A stretch of 64,000 nt of DNA from Companilactobacillus baiquanensis. Its GTDB lineage: Bacteria; Bacillota; Bacilli; Lactobacillales; Lactobacillaceae. Positions 8,203 to 17,181 of this stretch are shown one piece after another. Position 1 is the stretch's first letter. Every line of letters starts with the position of its first letter. A program made the position numbers and the translations under genes. The notes below the pieces were generated by a model. The model ran no database searches. It was not told where the DNA came from and saw only the letters and a program-made list of their open reading frames with translations. The stretch spans positions 1-64,000 of the forward strand of contig NZ_RHOQ01000009.1 in NCBI RefSeq assembly GCF_003946605.1, in the 5' to 3' direction.

Positions 8203-10776
8203 ATGAGAAAACGCACCTTAAGCTTATTCCTAGCAATAATTGTAGGGATATTTTTTTTGTTCTTTAACACATATGTGGGAAACGCTGAAACTGAAGAAAT
8301 CGTCAACGATAATTCAAATGAAGCAACTTCATCACTACTTACAGAATCAAGTGATTCCAATATTTTAGAAGCTGATCCTAATACATCAGAAGATCAAGAT
8401 TCTGAAAATAATTCAAACAACCAAGAAAATACTGACATTAACGAAAATCAAATCAATGATACTGATATTCAAGAAAATCAAGATGACGATACTGATCAGC
8501 CTGACACAGATGAAATAACTTGGACTAGAAGTGACAGTTTGAGAATAAGCCGTGGTCCGATCCTTCGTCATGCTGATGGTACGTCTGCTGTTCCATATAT
8601 TTATTTTGGTGACTACACTTATGCATCTGCCAATATTAAAGTCAAAGCTGCATTCGCAAAGGATATCCATGATAGCTACGCTCACGGACGAGTTGATAGT
8701 CTAACCGCTCCCAATTCATTAGTAATAACTGTTCCTAGAGGTGGCAGTATTGAAAATGGTCCTAACAGTGGTGGCAATCACATCTATGGAAATGCCTATG
8801 GTGATGCCCATTCACAGGACGGTTCACTAGGTTCAAAGGGGGATTTCATTACAACTGATATTTATAATTTAGAAGTTCCATCTGACAAATTATCTAAACC
8901 ATCCGTTGCAGGTCCAGGTATTTTAGATAAAAAATATAGTATGTCTGAATCACCAATATTTTCATATCGAGTTGATCCAGAAACTGGATTTGAACAACAA
9001 CGAATGATTTTTTATCAGCAAGTAAAACGTAATAAAGATTTATATGAGGTTGAAGTAAAGATCGTTCAAAAATTTGAAAAAAATGGTCGTGTTGTGACTG
9101 AAATCACCTACACCAATGTGGGCGATAAACCGATCCAAAGATTCATGGGATTTGCTTTTAAAGATTTTTCCCTAACAAAAGATTTTAAAGAAATTAGAGA
9201 CAACAAAGGTAAAAAAGTTGGTGATTTTATTCCGATCAGGGCCCTTGGTAATGGTCGTGGTATTTACCTGCAATCTGGGATTATCGAATCCAGATACAAC
9301 CTATTCACCAATCTTCCTAATGGCCCTTCAAGTTGGGCAGGACGTTCGATCAGCAAGGCCCACGATCAACAAAAAGGTTATGAAAGCGGCTTTTTAGGAA
9401 TTGGTAGTAGTTCAAAATTCCCTTGGGCCCCTGGTGAAGGTGATATATCGAATGGCCACTATAAATCACCTGATCTCCCTAAAGGACTAAAGAACAGTTT
9501 TTCAGATATGAATGACTTGGGGGATGCCGGACTTAATCTTAATGCTGGAGCACGTTTAGGTGGCGTAAAGGAAACTGAAAAGTTCTGGGATTCTGGTTTT
9601 GCCATGCATACTAAACAACAAACATTAGAAAAAGAAAAATCTGTAGTAATGAACTATGCATCCCAAATTGATATTGTTGGTGCTAAGTTTGCCCCCGCTA
9701 TTGAGCTGGATCAAAAAGGTACTGAAGCCGTACCCGATATTATTCAATCAGGTGCCGAAAACTACCGTATTACCGGTACTTGGTACGATTTTGACAGTAC
9801 CAATGCTGAACTCTACTATACCGTCGATCTTGATGACACTCATCACGGTAAATTAATTAAAAGCTTGAGCCAGTCTGAACAAAACTCAAAAGCTGGTAAG
9901 CCGCAAGAATGGTCCAACAGTATCTCTATTGCTGACTTAGAAGAAGGAATTCATTACCTTAGAGTTTGGGTAAAAGATAGTGATGGAAACTTATCAGAAG
10001 TGGCTCAAACGGTCATCAATATTACCGCTCCACCAAATCTAGTTCCCACGATCGATATTTTAAGCCCTGAATCATCTGAAGGTAATCCTTATAATCCAAC
10101 TACTAATAGTTTATCTATCACTGGTACTTGGTCAGATGCAGATAGTAAGACAATGAAAAGTGCTACTTATAAAGTTGACGATGATGATGAAGTTGTTTTA
10201 TATGAAAACTTTGATAATGAAAAACCAGGTTCTACTTATTTTTGGGAACTCCCAGAGTTGTCGATCAGTAAGTATAATGATTTAAAACTTCACCAAATAA
10301 AGTTCACCTTGACCGATGATGAAGGTAATAGCGATAGTAAAAGTTTTTACTTTAAGCATCAAGATGGATCATTTCAACTCGTAGCTCCCCACTCTATCGA
10401 TTTTGGTACAGAGCATTTATTTGGAGAAAATACTAAAAAAATAAAACCAGAGATCGATGGCAGCTTGCAAGTACACGATTTCAGATCTAAAAATCAGTCT
10501 CCACTAAAAGTTACTTTATCAGTCGATGATTTTATCAATGAAGACGATACAAATTGCACTCTCGACCACAGAGTCTATTGGAAAAATCAAAGAAGAGTCG
10601 AACAAGAATTATTTATCGCTGAAACACCTGCCGCAAGTAGCGAGAATTGGTTGACTACCACTAATTTAACTGATTTAGTCAAAGAAAATATTAAATTAGA
10701 TTTCAAAGGTAACGAAACCACTACTTCTGGAACATATACTAGTAATTGGACTTGGAAAACCGTTGAATCAGTTTAA
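8203..10776 (+). CDS. secreted surface protein with degenerate WxL-like C-terminus
   Basis: An 857-aa exported protein. Residues 1-29 form a signal peptide (RKRTLSLFLAIIVGIFFLFF, cut near GNAET), followed by an acidic Asn/Asp/Glu-rich stretch to about 105, a large domain of about 110-500, two Ig-like/bacterial repeats (about 505-720, each with an ITGTWSD/DFDS-type motif), and a terminal ~135 residues that start LDFGTE-like (SIDFGTEHLFGENTKKIK) and end GTYTSNWTWKTVESV. That layout resembles WxL domains, which bind peptidoglycan and end in a W-x-L strand, but here the motif is WTW and the first is absent. No LPXTG or SLAP anchor is seen. It stands alone; the usual WxL cluster partners are missing. 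Function unknown, perhaps adhesion or sugar binding. Confidence 0.75.
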   Translation: MRKRTLSLFLAIIVGIFFLFFNTYVGNAETEEIVNDNSNEATSSLLTESSDSNILEADPNTSEDQDSENNSNNQENTDINENQINDTDIQENQDDDTDQPDTDEITWTRSDSLRISRGPILRHADGTSAVPYIYFGDYTYASANIKVKAAFAKDIHDSYAHGRVDSLTAPNSLVITVPRGGSIENGPNSGGNHIYGNAYGDAHSQDGSLGSKGDFITTDIYNLEVPSDKLSKPSVAGPGILDKKYSMSESPIFSYRVDPETGFEQQRMIFYQQVKRNKDLYEVEVKIVQKFEKNGRVVTEITYTNVGDKPIQRFMGFAFKDFSLTKDFKEIRDNKGKKVGDFIPIRALGNGRGIYLQSGIIESRYNLFTNLPNGPSSWAGRSISKAHDQQKGYESGFLGIGSSSKFPWAPGEGDISNGHYKSPDLPKGLKNSFSDMNDLGDAGLNLNAGARLGGVKETEKFWDSGFAMHTKQQTLEKEKSVVMNYASQIDIVGAKFAPAIELDQKGTEAVPDIIQSGAENYRITGTWYDFDSTNAELYYTVDLDDTHHGKLIKSLSQSEQNSKAGKPQEWSNSISIADLEEGIHYLRVWVKDSDGNLSEVAQTVINITAPPNLVPTIDILSPESSEGNPYNPTTNSLSITGTWSDADSKTMKSATYKVDDDDEVVLYENFDNEKPGSTYFWELPELSISKYNDLKLHQIKFTLTDDEGNSDSKSFYFKHQDGSFQLVAPHSIDFGTEHLFGENTKKIKPEIDGSLQVHDFRSKNQSPLKVTLSVDDFINEDDTNCTLDHRVYWKNQRRVEQELFIAETPAASSENWLTTTNLTDLVKENIKLDFKGNETTTSGTYTSNWTWKTVESV

Positions 10777-10787
10777 AAACGTATGAC

Positions 10788-10838
10788 AAATAAGCACAGT
10801 AATACCAAATTAATTGGATTACCGTGCTTATTTTTTTC
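10788..10838. terminator. bidirectional terminator between two surface-protein genes
   Basis: AAATAAGCAC at 10788-10797 pairs with GTGCTTATTT starting at 10824, extended by GTAAT/ATTAC inside. T-runs flank the rightward side (seven T), and A-rich sequence the other, so it can end both the WxL-like gene and the convergent BspA-like gene whose stop is at 10838. Confidence 0.85.
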
Positions 10839-13800
10839 TAATTTATATCCGATTTTTTTACAAATCCATTAGTAGAAACTCGATAATATGGTTCATTGTT
10901 TATTTGAACGATCTTATCGGTTTTATAATCCATATCAGGCTTTAATGTCTGCGAAAGACGATTTCCACGTTCATCAAAAATTGGAGTTGCCCTTTTTGAA
11001 TGAATTATGTTTGATGAATCTTGATATTCATAGACTTTATCAATTGGTACAAATTCATTAGTTGAAACTCGATAATATGTTTGACCAGCAAAAATTGCAT
11101 ACCGATCAGTTTTCCAATCAGTTGAAGGCATTAGAATTCGAGCATTATCCAAATGAGAATTCTTTAGTTGAACATTACTTTCCTTATAAGTTCTAATTTT
11201 TGAAGGATGCTCCACATAAACATAAACGTCATCGGCCTTGACCCATTCATCTGTGGATACACGATAATATGTTTGTCCGTTTAAAACCATTTCTTGATCA
11301 TTTTTCCAATCAGTATTAACACCTAATAAGCGGTCTGAAATAATATTACCGTCATAATCATACAGATGTACTGCCGGTCGATCGCTAAAAGTTGCACTAG
11401 TTTGATTAATATCTTGGACAACTCGATTGATAGCTGTTCCTCCAGAATGACTAGGATTTCCAGTATCAGGTTTATACGCCACGGTTATTTCTATATTTAA
11501 CGGCGTTAGGACCTCTTGTTTATCATCTTCACGTCCGAGATACTTAATGATGTCTCCGACAAGTGATTTAACGGTTTTTGCCGGTGATGCCAGTTCTAGC
11601 ATTAAATAAAATCGAGTTTCTGACACATCTTGACCCATCAAACTAATCATAGTTTTATCAGGATCAAGTTGCTTTGTGTTATTCAAATTTTGTAACGTCC
11701 GATTATCTTTTATAGCATTAGGATCATTTACGGTCAGACTAATAGTATCTGGAACATCACTAATTTTGATAACAAATGGGGGTACCGCTTTGACTCTAAC
11801 CGTATACACTAAATTATCAGCAGCAGGTGTTCCATATTCAGGCAAAGTTTGACGAGACATTAGATCATCATCATCAAGATCATAATTTTCTGAACTATCG
11901 TACCCTGGAACATTTGTCCCCTGACTGGTAAATAACGTAGGTATAACAACGGTCCAACCTTCTCGACCAGACGTATTTATATCATAACTTGAATTTATAT
12001 CCTTTTTTGTATCGTAATCGACATATTTTATTTGGTAATTAATAGTTTTACGCTCGGCAATCACCCATGTTTCATCAGGACCACTGCCATTTGTATATGT
12101 ACTCATCATTTCATCGCCGTCGTGTAATCCTAAATTACTTTCAGGGTCATCATCACTTCCGTTACCGACATTATTCCAACCCTTATAAATATTGTAATAA
12201 CTTAGACTTGTACCATCCAAATCAACTTTGTTATTTAATATTAATTTGAATAAATGATCAGCTCCATAGAACATGCTCATTTTATTAGCATTCTGGGGAA
12301 CTACAAACGTAGAGAAGTCCAATAAATTTAATTTACCACATTGACTAAGCATATAACTCATATTAAGTGTAGGGTAAACCGGATTATCAAACTTTGGCAA
12401 CTTTAAATTAATCAAGTTGGTACAACCGCTTAAAAACTCATCGAGAAATTGAGCATTGTTAATAGTCCATTTTGACAAATCCAGATTGGTTAACGAGGTA
12501 TCCCCTTGAAACATTGATCCTAAATTATTTGCTGAAGTCATATCCCATGATTCAACTTCTGGAAGTTTAGTAATACTGACACAGGTAGAAAACATTGAAT
12601 TAAAATCTTTTACCTTTGAAGTATTAAATTTACTCAAAAAGTTCAGATCATTCTCAGTTAAACTCATATCACCAGAGAACATACTATCAAATGAAGTGGC
12701 AGAATCAGTTGAAACATCAGGCCAAATTATTGTCGTTAATTTTGGACATTTATAAAACATATTTCCATAATTATTAATATTTTTACCGTCAAATTTAGAT
12801 AGATCAACCTTTTGTAAACTGGAACAATTTTCAAATTCATTCCAGACTGCCAAATTATTGTTATCTTTATCAATCAGATTAGGCGTATTTAAATTGCTTA
12901 AATTAATTTCTGTCAATTGACTGGCACTATCAAACATTTGAGACATCGTATTTAAACTATCACCAACAAAGTTTGATAAATCTAATTTCCCAATGATTTT
13001 AGACGACAAAAACATACTATTCATCTTTGTTACTTTTGAAGTGTTAAAATTCTTTAATCCGCTTGGGTCAAAATTAAGTTCCGCAAACATGAAGGACATA
13101 TCAGTTGTATTTGAAGTATCCCAATTTTCTAGACCCTTGATATCAACAACTCCAGTATTTGCACTACCTACGCCATGAAACATATTTTGCATATTAGTTA
13201 CATTACCGGTCTTAAAACCGGAGACATCCAATGATTCAATATTTTTGTCATCATCAAACATATTGGAAAAATCAGTGGCGTTACTAGTATTTAAACCGGT
13301 TAGATCCAAGGATTGTAATGTTGAACTATTTGCAAACATTGATGAAAAATTAGTTACATCCGATGTATCAAAATTTGCTAAATTTTTAATAGAATTTGCC
13401 GTAGTTCCTTGGAAGAAATTGGCGACACTTCCATGGGCTGTAACTTTACCATCAAAAGTAATTGTATTGTAACTTTTTACTTGTCTAAATATTGAACCGT
13501 CTTCTTTTTGATCACTTTTAACTTGATTATAAAGAGTATCGTATTGATCTTGAGTAAAATCACCCGCACCAATATGTAGAACTTGGTTGTCATCGACGTA
13601 ATATTGGCAAGTTCCTAAATTATAAACATCGTTTGTGTTAGTTGTTTCACCTGTTGAATCTGCTTGTACTTGATTTGTTGTTTGAACCGGAGCTTGCGCA
13701 CTGGTTTGTGCAGCTGGTTTTGTTACAGTTTGATTATTACTTATTTGAACATTCTGAGCCTGTGAATTATTTTGATTTACTTCTGTTTCTTGATCATCAA

Positions 13801-14059
13801 CCGGTTTATCATCCATAGTATTTGTATTCACATTAGAATCAATTTTGGTAGTATCGTTTGTTTGCTGCGACCCGGAGTCCTCCGTCGTTTCTGTGGGTGT
13901 TACAGTATCAGCAGAAACATTTATAACTTGAGTTGCTCCAAAAAGGATCAATCCACCGGCAAAACTTAAACTTGATTTAACGATCCAATTTTTCCCTGAT
14001 TTATAAAGTCTTTTCTTTAAAACTACATTGGACATTTTCTTTAATTGTTCAAATCTCAT
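10838..14059 (-). CDS. giant BspA-like (DUF285) surface protein with SLAP-like C-terminal repeats
   Basis: A 1073-aa exported protein. The N-terminus KKRLYKSGKNWIVKSSLSFA is a KxYKxGKxW-type signal peptide, ending near VSADT. A Thr/Gln/Asn-rich linker follows (to about 135), then about ten DUF285/BspA-type leucine-rich-like units (about 200-620) with the recurring pattern F-T-S-x-V-T-x-M-x-x-M-F, then a MucBP-like region starting INYQIKYVDYDTK, and three SLAP-like repeats at the C-terminus (YYRVSTDEWV, YYRVSTNEFV, YYRVSTNGFV), which bind cell-wall polymers without covalent linkage. TTG 14104 has no ribosome binding site, so ATG 14059, with AGAGGGGAAA upstream, is preferred. Probably an adhesin. 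Confidence 0.88.
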   Translation of the reverse strand: MRFEQLKKMSNVVLKKRLYKSGKNWIVKSSLSFAGGLILFGATQVINVSADTVTPTETTEDSGSQQTNDTTKIDSNVNTNTMDDKPVDDQETEVNQNNSQAQNVQISNNQTVTKPAAQTSAQAPVQTTNQVQADSTGETTNTNDVYNLGTCQYYVDDNQVLHIGAGDFTQDQYDTLYNQVKSDQKEDGSIFRQVKSYNTITFDGKVTAHGSVANFFQGTTANSIKNLANFDTSDVTNFSSMFANSSTLQSLDLTGLNTSNATDFSNMFDDDKNIESLDVSGFKTGNVTNMQNMFHGVGSANTGVVDIKGLENWDTSNTTDMSFMFAELNFDPSGLKNFNTSKVTKMNSMFLSSKIIGKLDLSNFVGDSLNTMSQMFDSASQLTEINLSNLNTPNLIDKDNNNLAVWNEFENCSSLQKVDLSKFDGKNINNYGNMFYKCPKLTTIIWPDVSTDSATSFDSMFSGDMSLTENDLNFLSKFNTSKVKDFNSMFSTCVSITKLPEVESWDMTSANNLGSMFQGDTSLTNLDLSKWTINNAQFLDEFLSGCTNLINLKLPKFDNPVYPTLNMSYMLSQCGKLNLLDFSTFVVPQNANKMSMFYGADHLFKLILNNKVDLDGTSLSYYNIYKGWNNVGNGSDDDPESNLGLHDGDEMMSTYTNGSGPDETWVIAERKTINYQIKYVDYDTKKDINSSYDINTSGREGWTVVIPTLFTSQGTNVPGYDSSENYDLDDDDLMSRQTLPEYGTPAADNLVYTVRVKAVPPFVIKISDVPDTISLTVNDPNAIKDNRTLQNLNNTKQLDPDKTMISLMGQDVSETRFYLMLELASPAKTVKSLVGDIIKYLGREDDKQEVLTPLNIEITVAYKPDTGNPSHSGGTAINRVVQDINQTSATFSDRPAVHLYDYDGNIISDRLLGVNTDWKNDQEMVLNGQTYYRVSTDEWVKADDVYVYVEHPSKIRTYKESNVQLKNSHLDNARILMPSTDWKTDRYAIFAGQTYYRVSTNEFVPIDKVYEYQDSSNIIHSKRATPIFDERGNRLSQTLKPDMDYKTDKIVQINNEPYYRVSTNGFVKKSDIN

Positions 14060-14202
14060 GATAATCGCTTTCCCCTCTTGGTTATTATCATAGTTCAATT
14101 TCAAAAAAAGTGATCAAGAAAATGAAATATATTCTGGAGAAGAAATAAATTTTTACTTAGCTAAAAAACATCTTGACATAACTTGATTTTTTTGACTAAA
14201 AA

Positions 14203-14242
14203 AACAGGGATAGTAATCTAAAAATCGAATTACTATCCCTGT
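14203..14242 (-). terminator. terminator of the copper operon
   Basis: ACAGGGATAGTAAT (14204-14217) pairs perfectly with 14229-14242; read leftward it is followed by seven T residues. It lies 29 nt beyond the copA stop. Confidence 0.9.
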
Positions 14243-14270
14243 ATTAAAATACTCTAAAAATTAATTTATA

Positions 14271-16196
14271 TTATGCAAATTTAGCCTTACTTGTAATTTT
14301 AGATTTATTTAATAACATCGAACTAGTTACAACCGATAGTGAGCTAAATGCCATCGCTAAGCCTGCTAACTCAGGACTTAGACTTAATCCAATACCATAG
14401 AATATACCTGCAGCTACGGGAATTCCTAAGATGTTGTAAATAAATGCCCAGAATAAGTTTAGCTTTATTCTATTAAAGGTCTTTTTACTCAATGCCAATG
14501 CACGATCAACATCCCTCAAATCGTTTTTAACAAGTACGATACCACCGGATTCAATCGCAATATCGGTACCAGAACCCATGGCAATACCGACATCGGCAAC
14601 TGTTAAGGCTGGGGCATCATTTATACCATCACCTACAAAAGCAACCTTGCCATCTTGCTGTAAAGATTTAACATGATCAGCTTTATCACTTGGCAAAACG
14701 TCAGCTATAACTGAATCGATGCCAACTTGTTTTGCAATAGCTTTGGCAACTCGTTGGTTATCACCAGTTAACATAACTGTCTTTAGTCCACGAGCTTTCA
14801 GATCAGCAATTGCTTCTTTAGAAGTTTCCTTAGGCGCGTCTTGAATTGCAATCAATCCAATAACTTCATTTTCCACTCCAACAAAGACAACCGTCTTAGC
14901 CTCTTCTTGAAGTTTTATAACTCGTTGCTTCAATTCAGCGTTAATTTTAACATCTGAAAGTAATTTATCATTACCAATAAAAGCACTTTGACCATTAACC
15001 GTTGCTTTTACACCCTTACCTTCAATTGCTTTAAATTGACTAACTGAAGGTACATTAATATTTTCACTTTTAGCTTTCTTTAAAATCGCAGAAGCTAGGG
15101 GATGCTCTGAAGATTGCTCCAAACCTGTGGCAAAGTTTAGAATATTTTTCTCATCCCCGATAATGTCGGTAACTTCAGGTTTACCAATTGTAATAGTCCC
15201 TGTTTTATCAAAAACTACTGTTTTAATATCATTAACTGCTTCAAGGACTTCACCATTTTTAATCAGAATACCCATTTTAGCAGAACGACCTGTACCAACC
15301 ATAAGTGCTGTTGGTGTTGCCAAACCTAAAGCACAAGGACATGCGATAACAACTACGGCAACCGCGAAAATCAATGAACTGGCAACTGTTGCTCCTAAGA
15401 AGACATACCAAACCATAAACGTTAATATCGCTATTACTAAAACTGTTGGAACAAAAATATCAGATACTTTGTCAGTTAAATTTTGAATCGGAGCATGGCT
15501 ATTTTGGGCTTTTTTAACAAGTTCCACGATCTGTGAAAGCATTGTATCATCGCCAACTTTTTCCGCCTTAAACATGAAAGTTCCATTACTGTTTATTGTC
15601 GAACCAATAACTTTGTCACCCGTTTTCTTTGAAACAGGCATACTTTCACCAGTCACCATCGACTCATCAATTGTTGAAGTACCTTCAGTAATAACACCGT
15701 CAACAGCAATTTTTTGTCCTGGTTTTACACGGATAATATCACCAACGACAACTTCTGAAAGCGGAATTTTTACTAATTCACCATTACGCATAACTTCAGC
15801 ATCTTTTGCTTGAAGATCGACTAATTTTTCCACAGCATTTGAGGCATTATTTCTCATACGTTCTTCAAAAACTTGTCCTAACAAGACAAAAGTTGTAACA
15901 AAAGCTGCACTTTCAAAGAAAACTGCCTGATGTGTCGCCATAGCATAAATACTATATACATATGCAGTAACCGTACCTATTGCAACTAATGTATCCATAT
16001 TGGAATGATGCTTAGTAAAAGATGCCCAGGCACTTTGCCAAAATGGTACGGTCGAAATCGCCATAATGACTGTTGTCAAAATTAATTGTGTCCAATTACC
16101 TCCAGGCAAATGCCAGCCAAAGGGCATTAAAATCATATTTGCCAACATGGGTAATGAAAAAATTAATGATATCCAAAATCTTTTTGTAATTGACAT
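14271..16196 (-). CDS. copA: copper-exporting P1B-type ATPase
   Basis: A 641-aa heavy-metal ATPase that pumps Cu(I) out of the cytoplasm. Eight predicted TM helices; the TGES actuator motif lies at 182-185 (VTGESMP), the metal site CPC at 286-288, phosphorylated Asp330 in DKTGT, and GDGINDAP in the P domain. It lacks the usual N-terminal HMA (CxxC) domain and is shorter than most CopA proteins. The gene directly upstream (16 nt) encodes a membrane-bound cupredoxin that may supply this missing metal-binding function. Under cop boxes at 16606-16656. Copper is the likely substrate because of CPC, the cupredoxin and the boxes; silver is possible. Confidence 0.92.
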   Translation of the reverse strand: MSITKRFWISLIFSLPMLANMILMPFGWHLPGGNWTQLILTTVIMAISTVPFWQSAWASFTKHHSNMDTLVAIGTVTAYVYSIYAMATHQAVFFESAAFVTTFVLLGQVFEERMRNNASNAVEKLVDLQAKDAEVMRNGELVKIPLSEVVVGDIIRVKPGQKIAVDGVITEGTSTIDESMVTGESMPVSKKTGDKVIGSTINSNGTFMFKAEKVGDDTMLSQIVELVKKAQNSHAPIQNLTDKVSDIFVPTVLVIAILTFMVWYVFLGATVASSLIFAVAVVVIACPCALGLATPTALMVGTGRSAKMGILIKNGEVLEAVNDIKTVVFDKTGTITIGKPEVTDIIGDEKNILNFATGLEQSSEHPLASAILKKAKSENINVPSVSQFKAIEGKGVKATVNGQSAFIGNDKLLSDVKINAELKQRVIKLQEEAKTVVFVGVENEVIGLIAIQDAPKETSKEAIADLKARGLKTVMLTGDNQRVAKAIAKQVGIDSVIADVLPSDKADHVKSLQQDGKVAFVGDGINDAPALTVADVGIAMGSGTDIAIESGGIVLVKNDLRDVDRALALSKKTFNRIKLNLFWAFIYNILGIPVAAGIFYGIGLSLSPELAGLAMAFSSLSVVTSSMLLNKSKITSKAKFA

Positions 16197-16211
16197 TTAT
16201 AATTCACCTCC

Positions 16212-16583
16212 TTATTTGATGATCAATTTACCGTGGAACATATCCATACCGCAGGCCCATTGATATTCACCAGCTTTACTTGTATCAATTTTAATTTCTT
16301 CTTTTTTATTAATAGGTAAAGCTTGATTAATTCCAAAGTCAGAAAATACTACTCGGTCTAAGCAACTCGACTTATCTTTTCTTGTGAAATTAAGTGTTGC
16401 AGGAACCCCTTGTTTCAAAACAACTGTTTCAGGTGAATATCCCCCATTGACCTCAACATCGATACTTTGTCCATCATTAGATAGATCTGCTGAAATTTCT
16501 GCTACCTCATGTTTTCCAAAGAACCACCAAACTATAAATCCAATTACTAAAAGCCCAACGATCAATACTAATAATTTTGCCAT
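16212..16583 (-). CDS. membrane-anchored cupredoxin-like copper-binding protein
   Basis: A 123-aa protein with one N-terminal TM helix (residues 3-22) and a beta-rich cupredoxin fold outside. Candidate copper ligands are Cys74 (KSSCLD), Cys111 (WACGMDMFHG), Met113 or Met115 and His117, matching the Cys-x-Met-(x)n-His pattern of type-1 sites plus an extra Cys. The segment DFGINQALPINKKEEIKI resembles known plastocyanin-like domains of copper operons in lactic acid bacteria. It is the first gene of a two-gene operon with copA and probably binds or hands over copper at the outer membrane surface. ATG 16583 is preceded by GAGGAATAATC. Confidence 0.82.
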   Translation of the reverse strand: MAKLLVLIVGLLVIGFIVWWFFGKHEVAEISADLSNDGQSIDVEVNGGYSPETVVLKQGVPATLNFTRKDKSSCLDRVVFSDFGINQALPINKKEEIKIDTSKAGEYQWACGMDMFHGKLIIK

Positions 16584-16605
16584 GATTATTCCTCATTTCT
16601 ATGTT

Positions 16606-16656
16606 TACATTTGTAATCAACAAATACATTCTATTATTGATGTTTACATTTGTCAA
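16606..16656 (-). promoter_or_regulatory. copper-operon promoter with two cop boxes
   Basis: On the minus strand -35 TTGACA (16656-16651), a 17-bp spacer and -10 TAGAAT (16633-16628) form a strong promoter for the cupredoxin-copA operon. TACAAATGTA (16606-16615) is a perfect cop box (TACAnnTGTA), and GACAAATGTA at 16645-16654 is a one-mismatch second copy overlapping the -35. Cop boxes bind CopY-type repressors, none of which is encoded nearby. Confidence 0.8.
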
Positions 16657-16665
16657 CATAGAAAG

Positions 16666-17091
16666 TTATAAATTCAATTTTTTCTTCTCTCTAGCTACAT
16701 ATTCCAATTCATTCTTTATCACACTTTCAGCATCTGGAGATTCATATTTTTTGATTTTAAAATCGACCTCTCTTAAATTATCAGCAAGAACTTGTTGTTC
16801 TTGAAGAACCTGACGCCTATGGTTCAATAAAAGCTTTTTACGCTCATCAATGGAGCTTGGGCCAGCCATTACTAATTCAATATAAGTCTTAATATTATTA
16901 ATAGACATTCCAGTATTCTTTAAACAAACAATGGTCTTAATTAAATTCAAATCGGTTTCCGTAAAAATTCGATATCCGGCTGCATTTTTAGCAACGAATG
17001 GTAGTAATCCTCGTTTATCATAATATCTAATTGTCGAAATAGATAAATCAAATTTTTTAGCGACTTCTTTTATAGAAAAAGTTTTTAACAT
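16666..17091 (-). CDS. MerR-family transcriptional regulator
   Basis: A 141-aa MerR protein with the N-terminal winged helix (SIKEVAKKFDLSISTIRYYDKRGLLPF, residues 6-32; about 70 residues in all), followed by a coiled-coil dimer helix (about 80-115). No metal-binding Cys pair is seen in the C-terminus, so it belongs to the non-metal (NmlR/AdhR-like or drug/aldehyde) groups rather than CueR. It is divergent from a reductase gene across a promoter with a classic MerR operator at 17111-17130, so that gene is the best target. The copper operon behind it carries CopY-type boxes, so the regulator probably does not control copper. Confidence 0.88.
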   Translation of the reverse strand: MLKTFSIKEVAKKFDLSISTIRYYDKRGLLPFVAKNAAGYRIFTETDLNLIKTIVCLKNTGMSINNIKTYIELVMAGPSSIDERKKLLLNHRRQVLQEQQVLADNLREVDFKIKKYESPDAESVIKNELEYVAREKKKLNL

Positions 17092-17107
17092 TATTTTCTC
17101 CTAACGG

Positions 17108-17138
17108 TTGCCCTAAACTATAGTTTAGGGTTTAAGAT
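17108..17138 (+). promoter_or_regulatory. MerR-type promoter with palindromic operator in a 19-bp spacer
   Basis: -35 TTGCCC (17108-17113), -10 TAAGAT (17133-17138) and a 19-bp spacer, the long spacer characteristic of MerR-activated promoters. The perfect palindrome CCCTAAACTATAGTTTAGGG (17111-17130) lies in it. It drives the reductase gene at 17182 and likely autoregulates the divergent MerR gene. Confidence 0.85.
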
Positions 17139-17181
17139 CATGATATTGAATTAATATTAATTAAGCAATGGAGAAATTTAA

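Noticed and set aside
13772..13969. Rightward ORFs over the giant BspA-like gene
   Set aside because: They are opposite-strand shadows of repetitive coding sequence with no ribosome binding site.
16666..17091. MerR regulator as the copper-operon repressor
   Set aside because: The copper promoter carries CopY-type cop boxes and the MerR protein has its own operator before the reductase; no metal-site residues visible.
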